Part shown: piece by piece, positions 1 to 9,600 of the stretch
Layout of the letters: each line of letters begins with the position of its first letter
Position numbering within the stretch: position 1 is the stretch's first letter
Source: an uncultured Anaerotignum sp.
GTDB taxonomy: Bacteria; Bacillota; Clostridia; Lachnospirales; Anaerotignaceae
DNA: 64,000 bases
Assembly (NCBI GenBank): GCA_910578425.1
Contig: CAJTQX010000001.1
Span: 34,048 to 98,047, forward strand
Direction of reading: 5' to 3'
Translations under genes and position numbers: made by a program
Notes under the pieces: generated by a model
The model's database searches: none
Told to the model about the DNA's origin: nothing
The model's input: only the letters and a program-made list of their open reading frames with translations

Positions 1-1
1 A

Positions 2-1189
2 ACAGGCTCGGCGGCGGTGTTTGCCGGATTTCTTTCGGCGGCAGTCCTTCCAACAATACTGCTTTCGCCCTTTGGCGGCGTGCTTGCCGACCGTGGGGAT
101 AAAAGGCTTCTTATGGTTTTTCTGGACGTTCTGGCAGGCGGTGTTGTGCTTTGCGCCGCGCTTGCGCTGACGGAGCAGAACGCCATATTGTTGATTGGCA
201 CGCTGATGATTGTACTTTCCGTTCTGGGTGCGTTTGAAACGCCGACAGTTCAGGCATGTATCCCGATGATGCTGACAGGCGGCAATATTACAAAGGGGAA
301 CGCCGTTGTCAATCAGGCTGCATCGCTGTCTTCCCTTGCCGCGCCTGCTCTTGGCGGCGTATTTTACGCCATGTTTGGACTGGAGCCTGTGATGTTTGCA
401 AGCGTTGCCTGTTTTTTTCTGACTGCGTTGGCGGAATGCTTTATCCGGCTGGGGGAACAGCGGGGAAAAAAGGAGGGAGGGCTTTTTTCCGGTGTATGGA
501 ACGATTTTGCCATCGGCATACGTTTCCTTTTGCAGGAGGAAAGGGACATTCTGCATCTGCTGCTGCTTGCAGCGGGATCTCGCTTTTTCGTGATGGGGGT
601 TACAGTAGTCGGACTGCCGTTTCTGGTGCGTACAGTTCTGGGGCTGGGCGCGGAATATGCGGGGGCGGCGGAAAGCGTGTCGGCAGTCGCGGTAATTTTG
701 GGGAGCGGAACAGCAGGGCTTCTTGCAGAAAAATGGAAAACAGGGCGGCTGGCATTTGTGCTTGCGGCAATGGGAGCGTCGCTGTTTCCGGCAGGCGCGG
801 CATTTCTCCTGCCTTTCGGGGCAGGCGCGCGGTATGCAGCAGTAGCAGCTTCTTTTTTCGGAATGTCGCTGGCGGTCAGCATTTTTTCCATATTTGCCGT
901 TTCCCTTATTCAGCAAAGGACGCCAAACGTTCTCATGGGGCGGGTGATGGCGCATACTGCTGCGGTAACGCTCTGCGCGCAGCCACTGGGACAGATGGCG
1001 TATGGTTTTCTGTTTGATATATTCCGAAACTCTGTGGCTGCTGTTCTGATTCCGACAGGGATTTTTGTCTGTGCTGTGGGATTGTTTTCTGTGGGCTTTT
1101 TCAGGGGATTCGAAGCAAAAGAAACGCGAGATATGGGAACTTTTGGCGGAGAATTTACGTCTGATAGGGGAAGGAGGGACTGCCTATGA
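2..1189 (+). CDS. MFS transporter, N-terminus cut by the window edge
   Basis: This is an integral membrane exporter of the major facilitator superfamily. The reading frame is open to the first base of the window, so the true start and probably the first transmembrane helix lie outside. The visible part begins in a hydrophobic helix followed by the loop GGVLADRGDKRLLM, which matches the conserved MFS motif between helices 2 and 3 (G-x-x-x-D-R-x-x-x-R). About ten further hydrophobic segments follow, and total length (about 395 visible residues) suits a 12-helix drug or metabolite exporter. The stop overlaps the start of the next lipoprotein gene by 4 bases (ATGA), implying translational coupling. 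The substrate cannot be told from sequence. Confidence 0.85.
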   Translation, partial: TGSAAVFAGFLSAAVLPTILLSPFGGVLADRGDKRLLMVFLDVLAGGVVLCAALALTEQNAILLIGTLMIVLSVLGAFETPTVQACIPMMLTGGNITKGNAVVNQAASLSSLAAPALGGVFYAMFGLEPVMFASVACFFLTALAECFIRLGEQRGKKEGGLFSGVWNDFAIGIRFLLQEERDILHLLLLAAGSRFFVMGVTVVGLPFLVRTVLGLGAEYAGAAESVSAVAVILGSGTAGLLAEKWKTGRLAFVLAAMGASLFPAGAAFLLPFGAGARYAAVAASFFGMSLAVSIFSIFAVSLIQQRTPNVLMGRVMAHTAAVTLCAQPLGQMAYGFLFDIFRNSVAAVLIPTGIFVCAVGLFSVGFFRGFEAKETRDMGTFGGEFTSDRGRRDCL

Positions 1190-1716
1190 GAAAAAATATA
1201 TTGTATTTGCCAGTATTGCTGGCGTTGGCTGTCTGCGGATGCGGTACGGAGACTGTGCCGCTGCATAGCGATGCAGTGGAAATGTTGGAAGCATCAAATA
1301 AACCGTTAATGATCATGGTGGACGGCGCGGTTTACTGCGACTCAGGAAGGAGAAGCAGTGCGGCGCGCTGTGGCGTGATGGATGGGGAAATTACGTCTGA
1401 AGTGGAACGGTCGGAGGAGCCTGCGGAGGATGGCCAGTCCAATTTTGGTACGGGTTTCGGGTACCAATATGGATCGGACGGTACGATAGAGGTTTTTTAT
1501 GAGGACGAATGGTGTATATTCGAGCGGCGGGACGAGCTGGTCTGGTACGAGGGGCAGGTGCTCAGCCGGGATGTGGTTTCTGATGAAACGATGGAATGGC
1601 TGGAATGGTACGACAGCCTGACGCGGGAGGAACAGCTTGCCGTCAGCGCGACGCCGCCGGAGTTTGCGAAAGTCATGCAGCCGGAAACGGAGGATGCAGA
1701 AGCGGAACAGGAATAA
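1186..1716 (+). CDS. putative secreted lipoprotein, unknown function
   Basis: The 176-residue product starts with MRKN, a hydrophobic stretch (ILYLPVLLALAV) and then CGCG, a plausible lipobox with lipidation at one of the two cysteines. The mature part is acidic and contains tryptophan- and tyrosine-rich stretches around residues 100-130, with no domain I recognise. The start codon overlaps the MFS stop (ATGA), so the two genes are probably co-translated. A hairpin terminator follows directly. The role may be linked to the transporter, but that is only an inference from position. Confidence 0.7.
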   Translation: MRKNILYLPVLLALAVCGCGTETVPLHSDAVEMLEASNKPLMIMVDGAVYCDSGRRSSAARCGVMDGEITSEVERSEEPAEDGQSNFGTGFGYQYGSDGTIEVFYEDEWCIFERRDELVWYEGQVLSRDVVSDETMEWLEWYDSLTREEQLAVSATPPEFAKVMQPETEDAEAEQE

Positions 1717-1720
1717 AAGG

Positions 1721-1760
1721 AACAGCCGGAATCCAAAGGCATAGGATTTCGGCTGTTTTT
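1721..1760 (+). terminator. rho-independent terminator after the MFS-lipoprotein pair
   Basis: A 14-bp stem (AACAGCCGGAATCC against GGATTTCGGCTGTT, one G-U pair) with a 9-base loop is followed by a T run. It lies between the plus-strand lipoprotein gene and the convergent minus-strand icd gene and may work in both directions, although the T run is better on the plus strand. Confidence 0.85.
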
Positions 1761-1785
1761 GAAATTTTAAATGCTGAACAGGTTC

Positions 1786-2796
1786 TTATAAAGCCGCAAT
1801 AACTGCATCGGCAAATTCCTCTGTGGAGGCGTTCCCGCCCATATCCTGCGTGAGGGTTTTACCCGCCGCGATAACATCGGCAACAGCGCGTGTGATGTTT
1901 GCCGCCGCCTCAGCTTCGCCCAGATGCGCCAGCATGAGGGATGCGGAAAGGATGGCCGCTGTGGGGTTGATTTTGTGCTGCCCCGCGATATCCGGCGCAG
2001 AACCGTGTATTGGCTCAAAGATTGCACCGGCTTCGCCGATATTCGCGCTGGGCGTCAGCCCAAGCCCGCCGACAAGTCCGGCGCAGAGGTCGGAAACAAT
2101 GTCGCCGTAAAGGTTCGGGCAGACAAGTACATCGTAATCCTCCGGATGCATGACGAGGCGCATACACATTGCGTCCACAATGCTGTCGTCAAACACAATC
2201 TGCGGGTACTCCTTTGCAATCTGTCGTGCAACATCAAGAAACAGCCCGTCCGTACATTTCATGATGTTTGCTTTATGTACGGCAGTGACTTTTTTCCTGC
2301 CTTCGCGTACGGCATATTCAAAGGCATAGCGCACGATGCGCTCGCAGCCCTTACGGGTGATTAACTTAATGCTTTCTGCCGCATCTTCGCCGACCATATG
2401 CTCAATTCCGGCATATAAATCCTCTGTATTTTCCCTGACGATGACAAGATCAACGTTGTCAAACCGCCCAGCCAGACCCGGGAGTGTTTTTGCGGGGCGC
2501 ACGTTTGCGTAAAGGTCGAACGTCTTGCGGAGCGCGACGTTTACGCTGCGGAAGCCTGTCCCGACTGGCGTTGTGATGGGGCCTTTCAGGGCGACGCCTG
2601 TGCGCCGGATGGAATCCAGCACGCGGTCGGGCAGGGGAGTGCCGTATTTTTCGATCATGGCCGCGCCAGCCTCCATTTCGTCCCATTCAATGGGTACGCC
2701 GGTGGCTTCCACAACGCGCTTCGCTGCGGCGATGACTTCGGGACCGCTCCCGTCGCCGGGGATTAGTGTAACATGGTGTAATTTTTTCTCGCTCAT
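1786..2796 (-). CDS. icd: isocitrate dehydrogenase (NAD-type, isocitrate/isopropylmalate dehydrogenase family)
   Basis: This enzyme oxidatively decarboxylates isocitrate to 2-oxoglutarate. The 336-residue protein has the family N-terminus LIPGDGSGPEV (residues 11-21), substrate-binding RSVNVALR (83-90) and RENTEDLYAG (121-130). The last is typical of isocitrate rather than isopropylmalate dehydrogenases. The C-terminal EPIHGSAPDIAG motif is the nucleotide-binding region. I start at the ATG at 2796 because TCCGGAGGGA lies just upstream; the longer reading frame from 2850 adds 18 residues with no homology. It is the last gene of a leftward operon after Re-citrate synthase and aconitase, which supports isocitrate as substrate. 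NAD rather than NADP preference is inferred from family resemblance. Confidence 0.9.
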   Translation of the reverse strand: MSEKKLHHVTLIPGDGSGPEVIAAAKRVVEATGVPIEWDEMEAGAAMIEKYGTPLPDRVLDSIRRTGVALKGPITTPVGTGFRSVNVALRKTFDLYANVRPAKTLPGLAGRFDNVDLVIVRENTEDLYAGIEHMVGEDAAESIKLITRKGCERIVRYAFEYAVREGRKKVTAVHKANIMKCTDGLFLDVARQIAKEYPQIVFDDSIVDAMCMRLVMHPEDYDVLVCPNLYGDIVSDLCAGLVGGLGLTPSANIGEAGAIFEPIHGSAPDIAGQHKINPTAAILSASLMLAHLGEAEAAANITRAVADVIAAGKTLTQDMGGNASTEEFADAVIAAL

Positions 2797-2837
2797 TTTT
2801 TCCCTCCGGATATTTGAAAGATAAAAGATCTGGGACG

Positions 2838-2870
2838 CTGCCCCCTGCATAGCAGGGTGCCAGAGGGCAG
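2838..2870. repeat. nested intergenic inverted repeat between aconitase and icd
   Basis: CCCTGC-ATA-GCAGGG sits inside CTGCCC...GGGCAG in the 93-bp gap between the two genes. There is no T run, so it is more likely a processing or stability hairpin, or a dispersed intergenic repeat, than a terminator. Confidence 0.5.
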
Positions 2871-2889
2871 AGCCCCGCGGTCTTTCTGT

Positions 2890-4824
2890 TTAGTGTCCTT
2901 CTTTTGTATAATTCAGCAGACCTCCGGCGAGCAGAATATCCCTCTGCCTTGCAGAAATATTCAGCCTTGTCGGAATTTCCTCGCCTGTACGCAGCAGCGT
3001 TACCATAACGTTCTGCCCTTCCGCCGCGCCGGAAACCTGATCGGCGGCATATTTAATGATAAACTCATCGCCCAGTTGGATGTTGTCATAATCCCATTCA
3101 TTGACGAATACAAGCGGCAGGATACCGTTGTTAATCAGGTTTGCCATATGTATTCTGGCGAAGGACTTTGCGATAACGGCTTTCACGCCAAGCTGCAGGG
3201 GCGCAAGCGCGGCATGCTCCCGGCTGCTGCCCTGCCCGTAATTCTGCCCGGCGATGATAAAGCCGCCGCCTGCTGCTTTTGCCCGCGCGGGAAATTCCGC
3301 ATCACAGGGCGTCAGGCAGTAATCTGCCAGATATGGCACGTTGGAACGGAAGGGGAGCAGCTTTGCGTTAGAAGGCATGATATGGTCTGTGGTGATATTG
3401 TCGCCAACCTTAATCAGCGCGCCGCCTTTCAGTTCTTTGGGAATTTTTGTATTTTTCGGGAAGGGCTGGATATTCGGGCCCCGAACGACCTTCACACATT
3501 CGCCTTCCGGTGCGGGAGGCAGTATGAGGTTATCGTTTACCATAAAATGCTCCGGCATGGAAACCAGCGGCGCATCGCCCAGTGTATGCGGGTCTGTCAG
3601 CTTGCCGGAAAGCGCGCTTGCAACGGCTGTTTCGGGGCTGACAATATAGACCTGCGCGGATTTCGTGCCGCTGCGTCCTTCAAAGTTACGGTTAACTGTC
3701 CGCAGGGAAACGGCGTTTGTTGCGGGTGCCTGCCCCATGCCGATGCATGGGCCGCAGCCGCATTCCAGTATTCTTGCGCCTGCCGAAATGATGTCCGCCA
3801 GCGCGCCGTTTGCTGCCAGCATATTCATGACCTGTTTGGAGCCTGGCGCGATAACAAGGCTGACATTCGGGTCAACAGTCTTGCCCTTGAGCAGTGCGGC
3901 AACTGTCATCATATCTGTATAGGAGGAATTGGTGCAGCTGCCGATGGCAACCTGATCAACAGCAAGCCCTTCAATTTCATGAACAGTTTTAATATTATCA
4001 GGGCTGTGAGGGCAGGCAACAAGCGGCTGTATCTCGTCCAGCGCAATGGTGACTTCCTCGTCATAGACTGCGTCTGCATCAGCAGAAAGGGGCGTCCAGT
4101 CGTCCTCTCTGCCCTGTGCCTTGAGGAAAGCGCGCGTTACATCATCACTGGGGAAAACGGAGGTTGTTGCACCCAGCTCTGCACCCATGTTCGTAATGGT
4201 TGCACGCTGGGGAACGCTGAGCGTTTTCACGCCTTCGCCCGCATATTCCATAACTTTACCTACACCGCCTTTTACGGAGAGCCGCCGCAGGACTTCCAGA
4301 ATGACATCCTTTGCCGTAACCCACGGGCCGAGTTTTCCGGTCAGGTTCACGCGGCAGACCTTCGGCATTGTCAGGTAATACGCGCCGCCGCCCATCGCGA
4401 CCGCAACATCCAGACCGCCCGCGCCGATGGCAAGCATACCGATGCCGCCGCCTGTGGGGGTATGGCTGTCAGAGCCGAGGAGGGTTTTGCCGGGCTTGCC
4501 GAAGCGTTCCAGATGCACCTGATGACAGATGCCGTTGCCGGGTTTGGAAAAATAAACGCCATGTTTTCTGGCTACGGTCTGTATGTATTTATGGTCATCG
4601 GCGTTTTCAAAGCCCGTCTGAAGGGTATTGTGGTCGATATACGCAACGGATTTTTCTGTTTTCACGCGCGGGATGCCGATGGCTTCAAATTGCAGATATG
4701 CCATTGTGCCTGTGGAATCCTGTGTCAGCGTCTGGTCTATTTTGATGGAAATTTCTTTTCCCGCGGTCATTTCTCCGCTGACCAGATGGTTTTTAATGAG
4801 TTTTTCAGTGATATTCAGTCCCAT
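2890..4824 (-). CDS. acnA: aconitate hydratase
   Basis: Aconitase converts citrate to isocitrate using a [4Fe-4S] cluster. The 644-residue protein is the compact form common in Clostridia. The cluster ligands are visible: C297 in GSCTNS, and C357 and C360 in CGCGPC. The swivel domain near the C-terminus carries GQNYGQGSSREHAAL, the conserved substrate-binding loop. The start at 4824 is preceded by an AAGGAGGAG-type site. It lies 49 bp after the Re-citrate synthase stop and 93 bp before icd, so the three form one operon leading from oxaloacetate and acetyl-CoA to 2-oxoglutarate. The symbol acnA is used loosely; some Clostridia call this gene acn. Confidence 0.95.
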   Translation of the reverse strand: MGLNITEKLIKNHLVSGEMTAGKEISIKIDQTLTQDSTGTMAYLQFEAIGIPRVKTEKSVAYIDHNTLQTGFENADDHKYIQTVARKHGVYFSKPGNGICHQVHLERFGKPGKTLLGSDSHTPTGGGIGMLAIGAGGLDVAVAMGGGAYYLTMPKVCRVNLTGKLGPWVTAKDVILEVLRRLSVKGGVGKVMEYAGEGVKTLSVPQRATITNMGAELGATTSVFPSDDVTRAFLKAQGREDDWTPLSADADAVYDEEVTIALDEIQPLVACPHSPDNIKTVHEIEGLAVDQVAIGSCTNSSYTDMMTVAALLKGKTVDPNVSLVIAPGSKQVMNMLAANGALADIISAGARILECGCGPCIGMGQAPATNAVSLRTVNRNFEGRSGTKSAQVYIVSPETAVASALSGKLTDPHTLGDAPLVSMPEHFMVNDNLILPPAPEGECVKVVRGPNIQPFPKNTKIPKELKGGALIKVGDNITTDHIMPSNAKLLPFRSNVPYLADYCLTPCDAEFPARAKAAGGGFIIAGQNYGQGSSREHAALAPLQLGVKAVIAKSFARIHMANLINNGILPLVFVNEWDYDNIQLGDEFIIKYAADQVSGAAEGQNVMVTLLRTGEEIPTRLNISARQRDILLAGGLLNYTKEGH

Positions 4825-4873
4825 AATTCTGCTCCTCCTTGTTTCTTTTGGGTATGGGTTGTTTTATCTTGTG

Positions 4874-6250
4874 TTATGCGTTTTTCAAAAGGTGCGGCGT
4901 AAGCCGTTTCACAGCGTTCTCCATTTCCTCTTTGCTGATGAAGGTTACGCGCCCGTTGTCATACTGCTGGTCAACCCAGTCTTTCAGCAAAGCCGCCTCC
5001 GGAGAATTTTTGCTGAGCATATCATCGCCGGTACGTTTCAGATACTGGTTCAGCCAGTAGGCAATGCCGGCCAGCCCGGAATTTTTATTGATTTCCACGC
5101 CGAGCGGGCGGTTAAGAATTTTTTCTGTATTAAAAATGTTGTAGATTTCTTCGTCCTTGAAAACGCCGTCAGCGTGTATCCCCGCGCGGGTAACGTTGAA
5201 ATCCCTGCCAACGAAGGGCGTTCTGTCGGGAATCTGGTAATCCAGTTCTTTTTCAAAATACTCTGCGATTTCAGTAATGACGGTAGGGTCCATGCCGTCC
5301 AGCGTGCCGCGCATCTGGGCGTACTCCATAACCATAGCCTCCAGCGGGGTGTTGCCGGTGCGTTCGCCGATGCCCAGCAGGGAGGTATTGACTGCGGACG
5401 CGCCGTAAAGCCATGCGGTAGTCGCGTTGACAACAGCCTTGTAAAAATCGTTATGCCCATGCCATTCCAGCAGTTCGTTGGGAAATTCCGCAAAGTGGTT
5501 CAGGCCGTAAATGATGGCGGGTACGCTGATGGGCGGGGTTACGCCTGGGTAAGGCACGCCATAGCCCATAGTATCGCAGATACGGATTTTTACAGGAATC
5601 TGGTATTTTTCCATCAGCTTTTGCAGTTCCGTTGCAAAAGGGATGACAAAGCCGTAAAGGTCGGCGCGGGTACTGTCCTCGAAATGGCAGCGGGGGATGA
5701 TGCCCATATCCAGCGCAGCTTCCACGATATGCAGATAACCCTCCATGGCCTCTTTTCTGGTCTTGTGCAGTTTATTGAAAATATGGTAATCCGAGCAGCT
5801 TGTCAGTATGCCGCATTCCTTCAAGCCCATGTTTTTTACCAGCTTGAAGTCTTCCGTTGTGGCGCGTATCCAGCCGGTGATTTCAGGGAAGGCAAAGCCC
5901 ATTTCCCGGCAGGCTTCGATTGCTTTGCGATCATTTTCGCTGTAAACGAAAAATTCACACTGGCGTATCTTCCCGTTTGGGCCGCCCAAACGGTGCAGCA
6001 TTTCATAAAGCGTGGCAATCTGCTGAACGGTATAGGGCGTCCTTGCCTGCTGCCCGTCCCGAAAGGTGGTGTCTGTGATCCATATTTCATCGGGCATATT
6101 CATTGGGACAAGGCGGTAGTTGAAGGTGCATTTGGGCACTTCATCGTATGTAAAATTATCTCGGTAAAGGTTAGGTTCGGCTACGTCCTGCAAACTGTAT
6201 TTATATTTCCGCAGTTCCAGCAGGTTTTTCCTCTTGTTATATGAAATCAA
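4874..6250 (-). CDS. Re-citrate synthase (HMGL-like family)
   Basis: This family condenses oxaloacetate and acetyl-CoA with Re stereospecificity and replaces the usual Si-citrate synthase in some anaerobes (described first from Clostridium kluyveri). The 458-residue protein has the DRE-TIM barrel motif as DTTFRDGQQ (residues 60-68) and the metal-binding H264-G-H266-N-D268. Homologues are often annotated as homocitrate or isopropylmalate synthase; the operon with aconitase and isocitrate dehydrogenase makes citrate the better call. The only upstream-supported start is TTG at 6250, preceded by AAGGGTG; the next in-frame ATG lies about 50 residues in. It is first in the leftward operon and is driven by the promoter at 6336-6364. 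Confidence 0.85.
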   Translation of the reverse strand: MISYNKRKNLLELRKYKYSLQDVAEPNLYRDNFTYDEVPKCTFNYRLVPMNMPDEIWITDTTFRDGQQARTPYTVQQIATLYEMLHRLGGPNGKIRQCEFFVYSENDRKAIEACREMGFAFPEITGWIRATTEDFKLVKNMGLKECGILTSCSDYHIFNKLHKTRKEAMEGYLHIVEAALDMGIIPRCHFEDSTRADLYGFVIPFATELQKLMEKYQIPVKIRICDTMGYGVPYPGVTPPISVPAIIYGLNHFAEFPNELLEWHGHNDFYKAVVNATTAWLYGASAVNTSLLGIGERTGNTPLEAMVMEYAQMRGTLDGMDPTVITEIAEYFEKELDYQIPDRTPFVGRDFNVTRAGIHADGVFKDEEIYNIFNTEKILNRPLGVEINKNSGLAGIAYWLNQYLKRTGDDMLSKNSPEAALLKDWVDQQYDNGRVTFISKEEMENAVKRLTPHLLKNA

Positions 6251-6335
6251 ACAGTATCACCCTTTCTGTTGTTCCCGCGCCACAGTTGTCTGCGCGGGAA
6301 GTGCATTTGTTTTATAGTGTTTATTTTATTTATAA

Positions 6336-6364
6336 AATATATCAATCAATTTGCCGCTTGTCAA
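6336..6364 (-). promoter_or_regulatory. sigma-A-type promoter of the citrate operon, with a repeated candidate operator
   Basis: On the minus strand TTGACA and TATATT are separated by exactly 17 bases, near consensus. The same 10-mer ATCAATCAAT (plus strand) occurs at 6341-6350, inside the spacer, and at 6383-6392, upstream of the -35, 42 bp apart. This makes it a candidate binding site for a regulator. The rest of the AT-rich 377-bp gap 6251-6627 holds only the plus-strand promoter of the next gene. Confidence 0.8.
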
Positions 6365-6567
6365 GAGAAAATAATAAATTTAATCAATCAATCAGAGATT
6401 AATGTGAAAATGCGGAAAATTCAATATTTTTCAGAAAAAACAAAGAAAATAAACGATTCTGTTTCTGAAATAAAATAATAGAATAATGAAATAGATTGAG
6501 CGAAAAGAATAGAAATGATTGAAAAAATCTATGTGTTTGGAAAATATCTGAAACAAAGGGATTTCTA

Positions 6568-6596
6568 TTGAAAGGGCAGAGGAGGAATGTTAAAAT
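6568..6596 (+). promoter_or_regulatory. promoter of the large multidomain gene
   Basis: TTGAAA and TAAAAT are separated by 17 bases. Transcription would start near 6603, a few bases ahead of the ribosome-binding site AAAGGG at 6615-6620. This supports translation starting at 6628 rather than at the in-frame TTG at 6568, which lies inside the -35 box. Confidence 0.65.
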
Positions 6597-6627
6597 AATA
6601 GGAAAAACCAATAGAAAGGGACTGCCT

Positions 6628-9600
6628 ATGCAAAAAAAACAAATCCACGTATTTTATAAAATACTGCTGAACGCACTGACAGAGAAGAGCTTTCTGCGAA
6701 AGGCCGGGCTGAAAAAAAAGACTGTCCTTGCCCTGCTGAAACGGGAACGCTGGCTGGAAGGGTTAGAAAACATTCTGCGCGGAGAGGTTTCCTGTGCCGC
6801 TGTGCTGGAACTCTGCGCGGGGGCAATGGAAACGCTTGCGGGGAAAACGCCGCAGGAGGGCTGGCTTTCCTATATTTACCGTTTTCTTATACAGGAAATT
6901 TACCCTGCCCGGAAGGATATTTCACTGGAACCTCTGCCGCGCGGGGCGGTTTTCTTTTATCTGGCGGCTCTGCGGGTGTTTCTGGAACAGGAGCGCGAAT
7001 GCCTGCCCTTTTCGCGAACGCGGGATTTTGCGTTTGCGGAGGAGAGGGAGGTCGCGGAAAGCCCTTACAGGGAGGAATACGGGCAGTTTCTGGAATGCTT
7101 TCGCGGACAGTGGATTTATGAGCTGATGCGGATTGGGCGGGAGATCATGCCGTTTGATACGCTGGCGCACGTTGCAGGGGTGCATCATGTTGCCATGCAC
7201 GTTGGCAGGCAGTTGGCAGAGGCAGGCGTGCCGGTCGATCTGGGGCTGATTTCCGGCGCGGCGGCAGGGCATGATATCGGCAAATATGGCTGTAGGGACA
7301 GCGAAGTCAGGAGGATTCCTTATCTGCATTATTATTATACAGATATCTGGTTTCGAGGCCATGCGCTGGAAGACATCGGGCATATTGCCGCGAACCATTC
7401 TACATGGGATTTGGAGCTGGAAAACCTGACTGTGGAATCTCTGATACTGATATATGCGGATTTCCGCGTGAAAAACAGGGGTTATGAAAACGGCAGGGAG
7501 ATTATGGGATTTTATACCCTGGAAGATTCTTTCCGCGTCATTCTGGATAAGCTGGATAATGTGGACGCGGCAAAAGAAGAACGTTACCGTCATGTCTATT
7601 CTCGCCTTGTGGATTTTGAGGAATATATGTGCGCGCTGGGTGTGAATGTGGAACTGACGGAGGAGGGCCTGACGTCTGTCCGGCAGAAGGAGCGCGCCCT
7701 GCTGACGGCGGAGGAGACTGTAGAAACGTTCAAGCGTACAGCGGTTGACCACAATATCCGCCTGATGTATAAGCTGAGCCGCGAAACCTCCTTCGGCGAT
7801 ATTTTGGAGGCGGCGCGGAGCACGCGCGACTGGAAAAATTCCCGTGCCTACCTGAATATTTTTTCGGAATATTTCACCTATATGACACAGAAGCAGAAGC
7901 AGATGGCGTTGGGCTTTCTCTATGAACTGATGTTCCATAGAGAGGGCGATATTCGCAGACAGGCGGCAGACCTGCTTGGCAATATCATTGCGCGGTATGA
8001 TGTGGAATATGGCAAGGAACTGCCGGCCGATGCGGATATCATTCTGGATGAAGTGTCAAGCCTGGACATGTGGGAGCGGTATCTGCGGCAGATTGTTGTG
8101 CCCGACCATAAGATGATAGACCGCCACAAACGCTGGCTGGGCTATGGGCTGAAACGCGTCGTGACTGCTCTGGCACAGAACAGCAAGCAGGAGCAGGGGG
8201 CGGCATATATCGCGCTTTTGCTGGAATATTACAAAAGAACGGACTGGGATGAGGATACCGCCTTTGTTCTGCTGGATACTATGCCGTCTGTTCCGTCTGA
8301 TCTGCTGGGGGAGGAAGGCAGAACTGTTTTTCTGGATTTTCTGGAAGCATATTCCGCGCGTGTTTCCCTGGAACTGCGTGCGGCTGCTCTTTTAGCCCTG
8401 AAGGATATGGCGGAAACCTTTTCCGGCATGGAGGATGCGGACGAAAGGGTGTTCCGAATTGTGGAGAAAATATCCGCAAGGGGCAACGTCAGCCTGCAAT
8501 TCCTGCTCTACCTCATCGGAGAGGCATACGGGATACTGCGCCGTATCAGCGGGCTGTCCTTTCACCGCATTTTTGAGGACGGGCGCGTAGTCTCCGATAT
8601 TTTTCTGGAAAACCTGAAATCCGCTACTCCCTGGAAAATCAAGATTATAAACATGGAACTGCTTTATGAACGCGTGCGGCGTGGTGTGGCGATGCCGAAG
8701 CTGCACGTTGCTGCGCATCTTTCCAATCTGCTGAAAACCAGCGATCAGGTCAGCGTGCGCCATTATGCGGGAGAAACGCTTGTCCGGCTCGCGCCATTGC
8801 TTTCATGGGATCAGCGTAACGAGGTTGCCATAGAGCTGACAAAGGGGCTGGAAATCGGAGAATTCGAGTTTTCCAAATATATTCCGCAGTATCTCGGGGA
8901 ATACGCAATGTACCTCCATCCGAAGGAACTGGACGAATTTTTAATTGACCTGCGACGTCTGTTAATCAGCACGAACGACAGAATTGCCAGTGTTGCTTTG
9001 GATACGCTGGGCGTGATGCTGCGGCATTACGGCGGTTATCTGCGGCGTTTTCCGGAATATATTGCCATCAACCGCGCCCGCTGGAAAAAAATGCTGGGCA
9101 TGCTCCTGAGCGGCGTGGCAAGCTATCAGGAAAATGTCAGCCGCGAGGCGTTTTATGTCATTGGACATGAGCTGTTCGGTATGGATACGCTTTCTTTGCA
9201 GGAAAAAAAGGATATTTTCGCTTTTCTTGGCAAAAAACTGCTTTCCCTCTGCGGGCGCGATAATCCGCCGGAACTGACGTTCTTCAATGATACGATGGCA
9301 TGGAACCATATTTACCGCTTCATCAGTGATTACCAGTTTCGCTATGGCGCGCTCCGCTTTCAGGAGCCGGGGCGTGTGGCGTTTTTCCCCGGCACATTCG
9401 ACCCCTTTTCGCTGGGGCATAAGGAGATTGCCAGAGAAATTCGGGATATGGGCTTTATGGTCTATCTCGCGCTGGATGAATTTTCATGGTCGAAGAAAAC
9501 ACAGCCGCATATGGTGCGGCGGAAGATATTGAATATTTCCGTTGCGAATGAGGAAAATATCTATCTTTTTCCGGAAAATATTCCTGTTAACATTGCCAAC

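Noticed and set aside
2857..4902. 681-residue open frame on the plus strand
   Set aside because: It is antisense to aconitase, whose catalytic cysteines and motifs are complete; its own translation has no domain.
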